A stretch of 64,000 nt of DNA, taken from the NCBI RefSeq assembly GCF_005239225.2, contig NC_133301.1, positions 3,497,157 to 3,561,156 on the forward strand. The letters are read 5' to 3'. Positions 55,760 through 64,000 of this stretch are shown one piece after another. A program made the position numbers and the translations under genes. The first letter of the stretch is position 1. Each line of letters opens with the position of its first letter. This stretch comes from Populus alba (lineage: Eukaryota > Streptophyta > Magnoliopsida > Malpighiales > Salicaceae). The notes beneath the pieces were generated by a model. It was not told where the DNA came from. It ran no database searches and saw nothing but the letters and a program-made list of their open reading frames with translations.

Positions 55760-58090
55760 TCATAAGTCATGAAATGCACAATGCACATTGCCACCAGGAT
55801 ATGTTGCAAAAGTCAATAAAAGATTATCCAAAGATTCCTTATGTCTTGAAATAAATCCTGACTTTTGACAATTTTCACAAGTTTTGCAGAACACATGTGT
55901 GTCTTTGAACATGGTGGGCCAATAGAATCCAGATTGTAAGATTTTTACAGTCGTCCTTTTCGACGAGAAATGACTCCCACATGCTTCAGAATGACAAAGT
56001 TTAATGACATTACTTACCTCATTGTCGGGAATGCATTTTTGAAATATTTGATCAAGACAATTTTTGAATAAGTAAGGGTCATCTAAGTAAAAGTTCTTCA
56101 CTTCGTTTAAAAACTTTCCTTTGTCTTCGGTACTCCAGTGAGCTGGCAAATCTCCTGTTGCAAGAAAATTGATATTTTTAGCAAACCAAAGCATTGAACT
56201 GAGAGAAAGTAAGGATTCTTCAGGAAAGTAATCATCGATTGGTGTGATGTCAGATATCAAATCTGTTGTCACTCTTGACAAAAGATCGGCATCAATATTT
56301 TCGGTGCCTTTTTCATCCGTTATTTCTTCCTGAGAATAAATCATTTGCAAATCTTCATATTCATCCAACTCAATTTTACTCAAAGTAGATTCAAGTTGAT
56401 CATGAACTAATTCTTCAATATGATCTACTTCTTGTAAATCATTATCATCTCCAGGTTGCTTGCAAACGTTGAAAATATTCATCTCCAATGTCATGTTTCC
56501 AAAAGATAACTTCATGAGTCCATTCCTACAATTAATCAATGCATTAGAAGTTGCAAGAAATGGACGTCCTAAAATAATAGGAAATGAATTACATGCTTCA
56601 ACAGGTTGCGTGTCCAAGACAATAAAATCCACAGGATAAATGAATTTATCGACTTGTACTAACACATCTTCGATTATTCCTCTAGGCACTTTTACAGATC
56701 TATCGGCGAGTAAAAGAGTTACAGAAGTTGGTTTTAACTCACCTAGATTGAGACTTTGAAAGACTGAATATGGAAGTAAATTCACACTAGCTCCAAGATC
56801 AAGTAAGGCTCTTTCAATTTTATGTTCTCCAATAAAGCAAGAAATTGTAGGACAACCAGGGTCTTTATATTTCAAAGCATTATTGTTCTGAAGAATGGCA
56901 CTTACTTGTTCGGCTAAAAATGCTTTCTTTTTCACATTCAATTTTCTCTTCACAGTGCACAGATCTTTCAAAAATTTAGCATAGGAAGGAACCTGTTTAA
57001 TAGCATCCAACAAAGGTATATTGATCCTTACCTGTTTGAAAATTTCAAAGATTTCAGAGTTGTGATTGACTTTCCTTTGTTTGGTCATGGCATGAGGAAA
57101 TGGAAGTGTTGGCGGGGAATCAGCCTTTTCTTTGCAATGTTCAGGTTCAACCCCTTCCATACCCTCAGAGATAGACTCATCATCTTTCTCACAAGGTTCA
57201 AGAATGGGTTTTTCAATAACCTTACCACTACGAAGAGTTATGACTGATTTGACTTGATCCATGTGTTGGCTTCCAGAACCACTTGCATTTGCATTGTATT
57301 GCCCCTTTGGATTTTGTTGTGGTTGAGATGGAAACTTACCTTTCTCTTGGAAACTGAGAGCAGATGTTAATTTTGCAAGAGCATCTTTAAAATCTGTCAT
57401 GCTTTGAGCAAGTTGAGTGTTGATTGTCTCCTGCTTTTCAATGAATGCATGCAATGTTTCCTCAAAATTTCTTTTAGGAGGTGGAGCATAAGGAGGTGCA
57501 TATCCATGAGAATTTTGGAAATTATGGTGTGCTTGAAACAGTGGATGTGAAGTTTGTGCATTGTTGCTATCACTCTTCCAACTAAAATTTGGGTGATTTC
57601 TCCAACCAGGGTTATATGTTTGTGAGTATGGGTTATGGTTGGGTCTTTGGAAACTGTTTAAAGCATGGGCTTGTTCATGGAGGCATTCCTTGAAAGAAGG
57701 CAAAGTTGGACAATCATTTGTTGAGTGTTCCTTGGTTTCACAGATTTGACACACAATGTCTTGAACAAATTTTAATTGACCACTCTTTTTCAATTCAAGT
57801 GCTTCGACTTTTCTAGCTAAAGATGCAAACTTTGCTTGGAGGTCATGATCTTTCCTAAGGTTGTGCATACCTCCACTAGATGTATGAGGTTGAGTTTTAC
57901 TTGGTGCCTCATAAGTACCTGTGGTGTCCCAATTTTGAGCATTTTCAGCTAGCAAGTCTAGGTACTCCATTGCTTCATTAGGGTCTTTATCTTCAAAAGT
58001 TCCATTGCACATCAATTCAACCATTTGCCTATCTCTAGGTGTTAAACCTTCATAAAAATGTGAAACCAATCTCCATGTTTCAAAAACCAT
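55760..58090 (-). CDS. Athila gag C-terminus/protease/RNase H end/integrase zinc finger (776 codons, RT deleted)
   Basis: One uninterrupted frame. Residues 1-110 are the end of the retrotransposon gag domain. A CCHC zinc knuckle (CQICETKEHSTNDC) is at 114-127. The aspartic protease with active site DLGASVNLLP lies near 430 and ILGRPFLAT near 500. Around residue 595 the sequence passes directly from the post-protease region to KGTENIDADLLSRV, which is the last part of RNase H. RT and most of RNase H have therefore been cut out without loss of frame. The integrase zinc-binding region (CHSEACGSHF ... CKTCENCQKSG) follows at 700-745. The last 30 residues (after ISRHKE) match nothing I recognise, marking a second deletion junction just before the LOG capture. 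Frame retention over 2.3 kb suggests youth. It continues the gag frame at 58123-58668 through two one-base T additions. Confidence 0.85.
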   Translation of the reverse strand: MVFETWRLVSHFYEGLTPRDRQMVELMCNGTFEDKDPNEAMEYLDLLAENAQNWDTTGTYEAPSKTQPHTSSGGMHNLRKDHDLQAKFASLARKVEALELKKSGQLKFVQDIVCQICETKEHSTNDCPTLPSFKECLHEQAHALNSFQRPNHNPYSQTYNPGWRNHPNFSWKSDSNNAQTSHPLFQAHHNFQNSHGYAPPYAPPPKRNFEETLHAFIEKQETINTQLAQSMTDFKDALAKLTSALSFQEKGKFPSQPQQNPKGQYNANASGSGSQHMDQVKSVITLRSGKVIEKPILEPCEKDDESISEGMEGVEPEHCKEKADSPPTLPFPHAMTKQRKVNHNSEIFEIFKQVRINIPLLDAIKQVPSYAKFLKDLCTVKRKLNVKKKAFLAEQVSAILQNNNALKYKDPGCPTISCFIGEHKIERALLDLGASVNLLPYSVFQSLNLGELKPTSVTLLLADRSVKVPRGIIEDVLVQVDKFIYPVDFIVLDTQPVEACNSFPIILGRPFLATSNALINCRNGLMKLSFGNMTLEMNIFNVCKQPGDDNDLQEVDHIEELVHDQLESTLSKIELDEYEDLQMIYSQEEITDEKGTENIDADLLSRVTTDLISDITPIDDYFPEESLLSLSSMLWFAKNINFLATGDLPAHWSTEDKGKFLNEVKNFYLDDPYLFKNCLDQIFQKCIPDNEVSNVIKLCHSEACGSHFSSKRTTVKILQSGFYWPTMFKDTHVFCKTCENCQKSGFISRHKESLDNLLLTFATYPGGNVHCAFHDL

Positions 58091-58122
58091 GATGTGGGCA
58101 AGTATTAAGCAAATCTCGATAC

Positions 58123-58668
58123 CTATCCCAACATTGGTAAAAATGTTTCTCCTGGTTTTTGAGTGAAAGTGATGATTTGTCTTTTGAAAGAGTTTGTTCT
58201 GTGAGATGGAAAAAACTTCTTTAAAAATTGTTGTTGCATTTCATCCCAAGCACGAATGGATCCCGGTCTCAAATTTTGTAGCCATGTTTTAGCTTTATCT
58301 TTTAATGAAAAAGGAAAAAGCTTTAATCGAATGATGTTCATGCTACAATTTGAGTCATTATAGGTATTACAGACCTCCTCAAATTCCCTTAAATGCAAGT
58401 ATGGATTTTCTAAGTCTAAGCCATGAAAAGATGGTAAAAGTTGAATAATGCCTGGCTTAAAATTAAAATGAGATGCATCAGGAGGGAAAACTATGCATGA
58501 GGGTGCACTTGTTCTTGTGGGATTCATGTGGTCTCTAAGTGTTCTCATACGGTTATTCTCATTATTCTCATTATGAAGCGATTGATTATCTTCTTCAGCC
58601 ATATTTTCTGAAAATGATGAAGATACCCTACAAAGTCGACCACTTAATGTACGTGACCAAACTCGCAT
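58123..58668 (-). CDS. Athila gag, N-terminal part
   Basis: 181 codons starting MRVWSRTL; an internal Met before AEEDNQSLHN is another plausible start. It carries the retrotransposon gag core (PSFHGLDLENPYLHLREFEE, LFPFSLKDKAKTWLQ, FLKKFFP). The frame ends early at KPGETF because of an extra T near 58140. The next 17 codons (YQCWDRYRDLLNTCPHHGF) are in the shifted frame. A second extra T near 58085 leads into the 776-codon frame. Both sites are T runs, so an intact gag is possible if they are sequence errors. Confidence 0.85.
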   Translation of the reverse strand: MRVWSRTLSGRLCRVSSSFSENMAEEDNQSLHNENNENNRMRTLRDHMNPTRTSAPSCIVFPPDASHFNFKPGIIQLLPSFHGLDLENPYLHLREFEEVCNTYNDSNCSMNIIRLKLFPFSLKDKAKTWLQNLRPGSIRAWDEMQQQFLKKFFPSHRTNSFKRQIITFTQKPGETFLPMLG

Positions 58669-58833
58669 GCACGTGTAAAAAGAGAATAAAAGGAAGAAAG
58701 GAGAAGAGAAGAAAAAGAAACAAAAGAAAACAAAAGAAACAAAAGTTAAATAAAATGAAAGTGAAAAGAGAAAATGAAATAAATATTATAATTTATACAA
58801 GAATTTACCTCCCCGGCAACGGCGCCAAAAACT

Positions 58834-59130
58834 TGACACGACCAAAAGCTTGATGTCTTCTCCCAAGTGCAGGAGTGTCGAAGTAATAAATAACCCGGCA
58901 AGACCGGGGTCGAACCACAGAGAGGTTAATTGTATAAATTATAAATAACAAGACAACAACAACAACAACAATAACAACAACAATAATAACAATAATAATA
59001 ACTATTATACTCAGTACGTGGCGTTGTTATACCTGAGAATGATCTAAAGATCGGGTCACAGGTTTCCAGCCTATATACTGAGTTTATGAAAAGATCAAAT
59101 ATATATATTATGTAATATAAACAGAATGTA

Positions 59131-59162
<32 letters not shown>

Positions 59163-60574
59163 AAGCAGAAGATGAAGAAATTAATGAGAACTTTGAGATG
59201 AAAGATTAACGTAAGGATTAAACAATGATAAAAACAAATGTCAAGGTTAGAGAATCCACTAATGTACTTCAAACAAGTATAATATAAACTCTTATTACTC
59301 AATTGGAAACCCACATATAAAGGAGGTTCCATTCAGATTATAAATTATTAACATGATTACATTAGTTATCTTATTCGAATAAAGCTAATACTTGTAAATG
59401 TTGGCAGGCATTCATGATTATAACTTATGTTAACAACAAATCAAGTTCCTTTCACAGCTCAGGTGTCGGTTATACCATACAGTATGAGCTATGAAAGTGC
59501 CAAGTATTTGTTGTACCAAGTGTTATACAACATAAATCTAGATTAACCATTTAACAAGCAAAGTATTAAAAGTGAACAAGATAACAAATATAAAACATGT
59601 TAGTATCCAACGTTAAGGTCCATGTTAAGTTTATATTATACTTATTCTTACACCATTAGTGTACCCTTTTCACCTTGACATAATTAACTTAGCTGAACAT
59701 AATGAAAGAAAGAAACATAAATGAACAAGATAAGAACATAAATGAGAAAAGACGTTAACTAAGTAAAGAAAGGAAATGAAGTGCATAAACTTGATATTAA
59801 TGAAAGAAAAGCATAAGCAATACAAAGAGAGAAAGCAAGAGCATGATCTTGATCTGGAAACCAAGATGCCTCAATACATGGTAAGTGCCTCCTTTTATAG
59901 GCCAAAATTTGGAACTATTGATTTGTTGACTAATTGATGAGTGGGTGGCCATATCTTGACTAGATAACAATCCTTATCTTCTTGTCTAATCAAGACGTCA
60001 TTGCTAACATCATAATTTGCCCAGAATCCTCAAGAATGTTCTAGGAAATTATCTCAGCTTTCCAACAAAAAAAAGATGAGGTCATTTGGACTTCTAGAAC
60101 TCAAGATATGGGCTGAACACTAAATAGTGTTTGGGCTGCAGGACAGCTTCGGACTTCTTCGTTGTTCCTTCCATTTGGACTTCAAAACGACCTTTTCAAA
60201 TCTTGGGCTCCTCATGAAAGTTGTAGGCCTTTGTCTTACCTTTCCATCCATATAAAGTGGACCTAAATCCGAAATCTAGAGCTCCAGATATGATCCAATT
60301 ACCGAGCAATGTTCCGGTTTGGACTACACCGACATCTCTTTTCTAAGTTTGGCCATCTCTTTGTCCTTTAACTTTCAATGCTTAAACTCATCAATCAATC
60401 CTTTTATTTATGTGATAGTCCTGCATTTAAAATGAGCATTTACCATAAATTAAGGTATCTTATAATATCAAAGTTGTTATTATAAAACATGCTTTAGTTA
60501 AGGAGTTATTGATACTTCAAGTGCAAAATGATGATATAAAACCTTGATAAACATGCACTTTTAAGTACTAATCA
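58834..60574 (-). repeat. 5' LTR of the Athila element
   Basis: 1741-bp copy of the left LTR with the tRNA-Asp-type primer site six bases to its left. Confidence 0.92.
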
Positions 60575-61410
60575 GGTAGGGTGGCAGGGTGGCCATTAGG
60601 CAGCCACACGTAAGGCTTGCCTCCTTTATTTTTTCATCTTGGGAGGCCAATAGGCGTTGGTCTTGTTGGTTTTGGGTTTTTGGGAGAGAGAGCGAAATAG
60701 GCATTGCATGAGAGAAAATCTCCTTCTTCCCTTGCCTATACATGTCTAGGTGAGGAAGGAGATGTACAGTGCTATTCAAAACGACATTCTTTTCCCCTCT
60801 CTTTTTTAATGGTGGATGAAACTGTGCCGTTATGACCAAAACACGTCGTTTCATTCAAATGAAATTGGTGCCAAAGAAATCAATTTCCAAATCGCTCTTT
60901 AATTTTTATTTATTATATCAAGTTCTTAATTGTAATTTTGATTTTAAAAATCAATTCAATTGCATCCCTACCAAATATCATGTCAGCCCTAAAGTTGACA
61001 ACCTTTTTAATCTCGAACTTTGGTCTTGGATTTATGCATTTTGACCCTCAATTGATCTATAAACTTCTATTTTCTATAATTTAATCCCTGATTCAGTCAA
61101 TTTCATTCCCTTTATTCACGTGTCTTTTAATGTTTGGTCCTTGGTGTCGGATTTCTTCAATCAAGTCCCTAATTGGCCATCAAACTTCAATATTTATGCA
61201 ATTAAGTCCCTGATTTGACAAAATCAACTCTTTAAAATATTAATTTGACACCTGAACTTTAATTTCTTCCAATTAAAGCCCAAACTGACTTAAAAATCAA
61301 TTTTTTTTGTAATCAAGCTCTCAATAAATTCAATTAAACCTAGAATAAAATTTAATTGAGTCCATAAACATCTAATTTTGGAGTTTTCTTCCTCAAATTA
61401 AACATTCTTT
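60575..61410. repeat. LTR piece of the old relic, right of the Athila insertion
   Basis: Continues 51150-51768 and parallels 48060-48910. It has GGAGGCCAATAGGCG, GAAGGAGATGTAC, TTTTGATTTTAAAAATCAATT and AAGTCCCTAATTGGCCATCA. It departs from that copy near 61410. Confidence 0.75.
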
Positions 61411-61439
61411 GTCAACAGGGCTCTCCTTAAAATTTGGGT

Positions 61440-62600
61440 ATAAAGACAGCAAAAAAACCAGCCTCCCTAACTCGGTTTCTGCTGCCAGTAGAACCTCCCT
61501 CTCCCTCTCTCTCTCTCTCCACCACGACGGTCAGCCACCAACATCATCACCACCAGCTTGAACACCTCCATTTCCATCATAAGCAACTGCTCGAGCACCT
61601 CATATAGTGAGCGCGCCGTCGAGCCTCTCTCCTCTGTAAGTTTTCTTCTTCCTTCACCAGCAACAGACATTAACCACCATTCCGTCCATCGAAGCCTACT
61701 GAGTCGTCGACAAAACCTCCTCATCATAGCCAAGCTTCCATCGCAGGTCAGCCTCCTTCCCCTTTCCTTTCTTCTTCTTCTTCTTCTTCGGTGGTCTCCA
61801 CTGTTCACGTGCAACGTAACAAAAATTTTTTTTAAAAAAAATTTAATTCCAAAAAGTCTTTTCTACATTTTTTTTATTTTCTCATGTATTTTTCTATCTA
61901 TTTTGTGTAATATTGGTTTGTATTTTTATACTATAAAGATACAAATCCGGTATTAAAATACCTGGTTTTCATCAAAACATTGCAAAAAATTATATAAAAA
62001 AAAATTTGTTTTCATGCATACGGTCAAGTCTCTCAAAGATAAGAAAAAAAATCATCACATTGTATTTTCATAAATAAAAAAATCATATTGTTTTTTACAC
62101 ATAAAACAAAAACATTCAAAAAAGGTTATAGCATGCACTTTGGCTTTAATAACAAGTTTGTTAGAGCCATAAGAACTTGACCAATATTTCAAAAATTCTA
62201 AAAATATATTTCTATCTTATTTTAGTATCTGAGATTACGAATTTATACGTAAAATTTATTCCTGATATTAAAAATATAGTTTTTTTATATAGAGGTTAGA
62301 AAGGTTAGAATTTTACCCAATAGGATAAGGATCTCCTTATCGAGGAGGACTTTTCTTGAATCATAGAAGGACCAATAATTAAATAACACCTTAGCTTTTT
62401 ATCAGATAATCAATCAATGCAACTAACCTTAGGTAAGGCGCATTTGGGGTGCGAATACCTTCCCTTTACGCAACCAGTCCCTGTACCCGATCTTTGAGAC
62501 CAGTTAGGGTTCCTAGTAACCAAGATTTTCTTGTCTCCCCATATTTGCCAAATAGATACATTTAGATTGAAGTGGAATATTCGCCACGGCAATGCATACT
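61440..62600 (+). repeat. LTR relic in opposite orientation
   Basis: Read on minus, 62400-62560 contains TAGGAACCCTAACTGG, GGGACTGGTTGC, AGGGAAGGTATTCGCACCCC and GCGCCTTACCTAAGG, in the order of the LTR start at 18740-18830. The left part has a CT-rich block and GCGCGCCGTCGAG. No coding sense; probably one end of an old, inverted Ogre-like element. Confidence 0.45.
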
Positions 62601-62954
62601 ACTAAAACTTTGCTAAATTGTGTGTGGTTCAAAATCATGTATGAGTTCAAAATTTGCTTTATCATGCCAACAAGTCATTTTTGCAATCAAAATACTTGTA
62701 ATCTTTAAGGATTGATTGGCCTTGATTTTGCATGTTGTAGTTTCATCAAAATATGTTGTCCAAATAAAATGTTAAACATCTCCCACCTTCAAAACAATAA
62801 AGAGACAAACAAGATACATGTTTTGTTAAATGGTAGGATGTGATCCCAAAGCAAAATCCAAAATGAAAAAACTCCATTACAAAATCATTGACAATTCAAC
62901 GCCATTCATGGATAAAGTTAAATATATTTATAAAATAACCAATAAATTAATTAA
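62601..62954. other. AT-rich spacer
   Basis: No gene, repeat pair or motif seen. Confidence 0.5.
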
Positions 62955-63515
62955 AGATTAGCCTGAGTTGACTTTAGTATTTTTTTAAGCATTTCTTTTC
63001 AAATATTTGTTTACTGGTATTTTTTTTGCTTTTTCTATTTATGGGGTTATCCCCATTTCATGTCTAGGTCATATGTTTGATTTGGTCACCTGAGTTGGCT
63101 TCCAGGTTCGCTCGAGGTTTTTTTTTTGTTATCTTTTTTTATATATCTTTTAATCATATCGACAACTGTCCATTTCTTACATTTTAAATTTGTTTTAAGT
63201 TATTTGAAATTATTCAACCTAGTCGGCTTGATGACCCGAGTCTCAAAGTTTCTTTGAGTTCTTTAAAAATGCTACCATCGTGATTTATTTTTACATTTGA
63301 GATAATTTTTTGCCTATCCACAACGTAGCAATTAACCTAGATTTTAAAGACTCGCTTGTTTTTTTCATCCTTTTTTTGGGATTTTTCTTTGTTGTTTTTA
63401 TATAATTTTAAAAATAACTCAAGCTATCTCGAATTTTTAAATTCATCATTTTGTTAAATTGATTACTTCTTTTAAAGGGAGTTTGATTTTAAATTAAATT
63501 AAATTAGTTGCTTTG
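62955..63515. repeat. Dispersed repeat, right copy (partner at 26511-27060)
   Basis: Same orientation and block order as the left copy, ending at the same GAGTTTGATTTTAAATTAAA. It is followed directly by a copia fragment. Confidence 0.8.
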
Positions 63516-63517
63516 TT

Positions 63518-64000
63518 TTTGCGGTATTCACCGCCCAAATAAGTTTCAACAGATTTTATTGTTAATAAAAATTGAAGTTCAACGAGGGTCTAAAATTGAT
63601 GAAAAACAGAGTAAACATTAGACTTGGCAATGAGAGGATAATACCATACATATTTTTTATAAGCATAAACAAAATAATGATAGCCATTCGAAGATAAGAG
63701 GGTAGTAGAACCCCATACATCACTAAAAATTAATTCAAGCGGAGTAGAAGTTTTATGACCCATAGGTCCTAAAGACAAACCCGATGATTTCGCTAAAGGG
63801 CAACATTGACATTAAAAAATTAAGACGTTTGTTGTTACAAATGATCTAATTTTTTGAGACTAACAATTGAAAAATACGAGTAGGATGACCTAGTCGACAA
63901 TTCCATAAATTGCCAGAAGCAAAAAATGTAGGGAGACCAATAGGGTTGAGGAAGTGACGTGACGAAAGACTTGGTCAGGGCATAGAGACCATCTTTACTC
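63518..64000 (-). pseudogene. copia integrase fragment, second copy of the 40690 family (runs off window)
   Basis: Matches 41380-41870 of the copia element at nucleotide and protein level. MSLGPMGHKTSTPLELIFSD and KKYVWYYPLIAKSNVYSVFHQ correspond to the GAG-pre-integrase/integrase junction and core. It has small deletions and stops. It ends abruptly near 63518 in the GGEY region, and the upstream part continues past the right window edge. Confidence 0.8.

Larger units (their letters stand above)
51769..60574 (-). mobile_element. Athila-type Ty3/gypsy retrotransposon carrying a captured LOG gene (8.81 kb)
   Basis: LTRs 51769-53510 (1742 bp) and 58834-60574 (1741 bp) start TGACACGACC and end AGTACTAATCA. 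They are flanked by a perfect 5-bp duplication GGTAG (51764-51768, 60575-60579). The minus-strand primer site TGGCGCCGTTGCCGGGGA (58810-58827) is the tRNA-Asp type common in Athila. A purine tract (GGTTGGGGGTG) abuts the left LTR. The body, read on minus, holds gag, an Athila-style protease, the end of RNase H and the integrase zinc finger. An intron-free LOG gene follows, then a noncoding tail with ACATTGAGGACAATG-like text (near 54600). RT, most of RNase H and the integrase core are missing, so transposition would need a helper. No substitution between LTRs was seen: a very recent insertion. Confidence 0.92.
45430..61410 (-). mobile_element. Old relic of an Ogre/Tat-like element, interrupted by the Athila element
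   Basis: Pieces follow in the order seen in the intact 7.86-kb element. An LTR start (GCACCCCTAG...CTTACTTGAGGTA, 45450-45510) and GTGGCGCGTGGA-like block (46080-46110) come first. An LTR end follows at about 49128 with a purine-tract equivalent (TGTCCCCCTCTTTACAATG). Then come the GGTCTCATTGTAATGGGTGA arrays, the region around 50460-50530 (GATCAATATGCATGTATACTTAC, present at 21973 too), and a second LTR piece. 47440-48910 matches 51165-51768 plus 60575-61410. Many gaps and substitutions make it much older than its intact relative. Outer limits are approximate. Confidence 0.6.

Overview
This is a plant nuclear window: split genes with GT-AG introns, an AT-rich background, PPR, tocopherol-cyclase and NPF genes, and nested LTR retrotransposons. 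A woody rosid eudicot, possibly Salicaceae, is my guess from gene and repeat style; nothing here proves it. Genes fill roughly a fifth of the window. Most of the rest is retroelement sequence or AT-rich spacer.

Left part (1-7153): a PPR RNA-editing gene resembling OTP82 runs leftward and leaves the window at position 1. It is divergent from a complete ten-exon tocopherol cyclase gene (VTE1, 501 aa) that contains one GC-AG intron. Both products are expected in plastids. Middle part (8387-39377): three leftward NRT1/PTR-family (NPF, NPF1-like) transporter genes share one four-exon architecture. Copy 1 (8387-14269) is a pseudogene with several frameshifts and an LTR element in exon 2. Copy 2 (29674-32407) has one frameshift and a cluster of small indels in exon 3. 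Copy 3 (36388-39377) is intact (577 aa).

Retroelements: (i) 10013-13881, 3.9 kb, 450-bp LTRs, no coding capacity, TSD GGCTC, inside NPF copy 1; (ii) 18608-26465, 7.9 kb, about 1.74-kb LTRs, TSD TGCCT, no coding capacity, with long arrays of short repeats, tRNA-Arg-type primer site (Ogre/Tat-like by that feature); (iii) 40690-43606, a Ty1/copia element with gag, protease and integrase but no reverse transcriptase; (iv) 51769-60574, 8.8 kb, Athila-type Ty3/gypsy, TSD GGTAG, nested in an older relic of the (ii) type. All four lie on the minus strand. Relics of further copia and Ogre-like elements fill 33.5-36.2 kb, 43.6-51.8 kb and 60.6-64 kb.

The most notable object is inside element (iv). Where integrase core would be expected, it carries an intron-free, sense-oriented copy of a host LOG-type gene (cytokinin riboside 5'-monophosphate phosphoribohydrolase) with an apparent upstream TATA box. 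The element has lost its reverse transcriptase but keeps a 776-codon open frame. This looks like capture of a cytokinin-activation gene by a retrotransposon.

A caution: the two LTRs of element (iv) differ only by five one-base length changes in homopolymers, with no substitution seen by eye. Several gene-breaking frameshifts in the window are also one-base homopolymer changes, so some may be sequence errors rather than biology.
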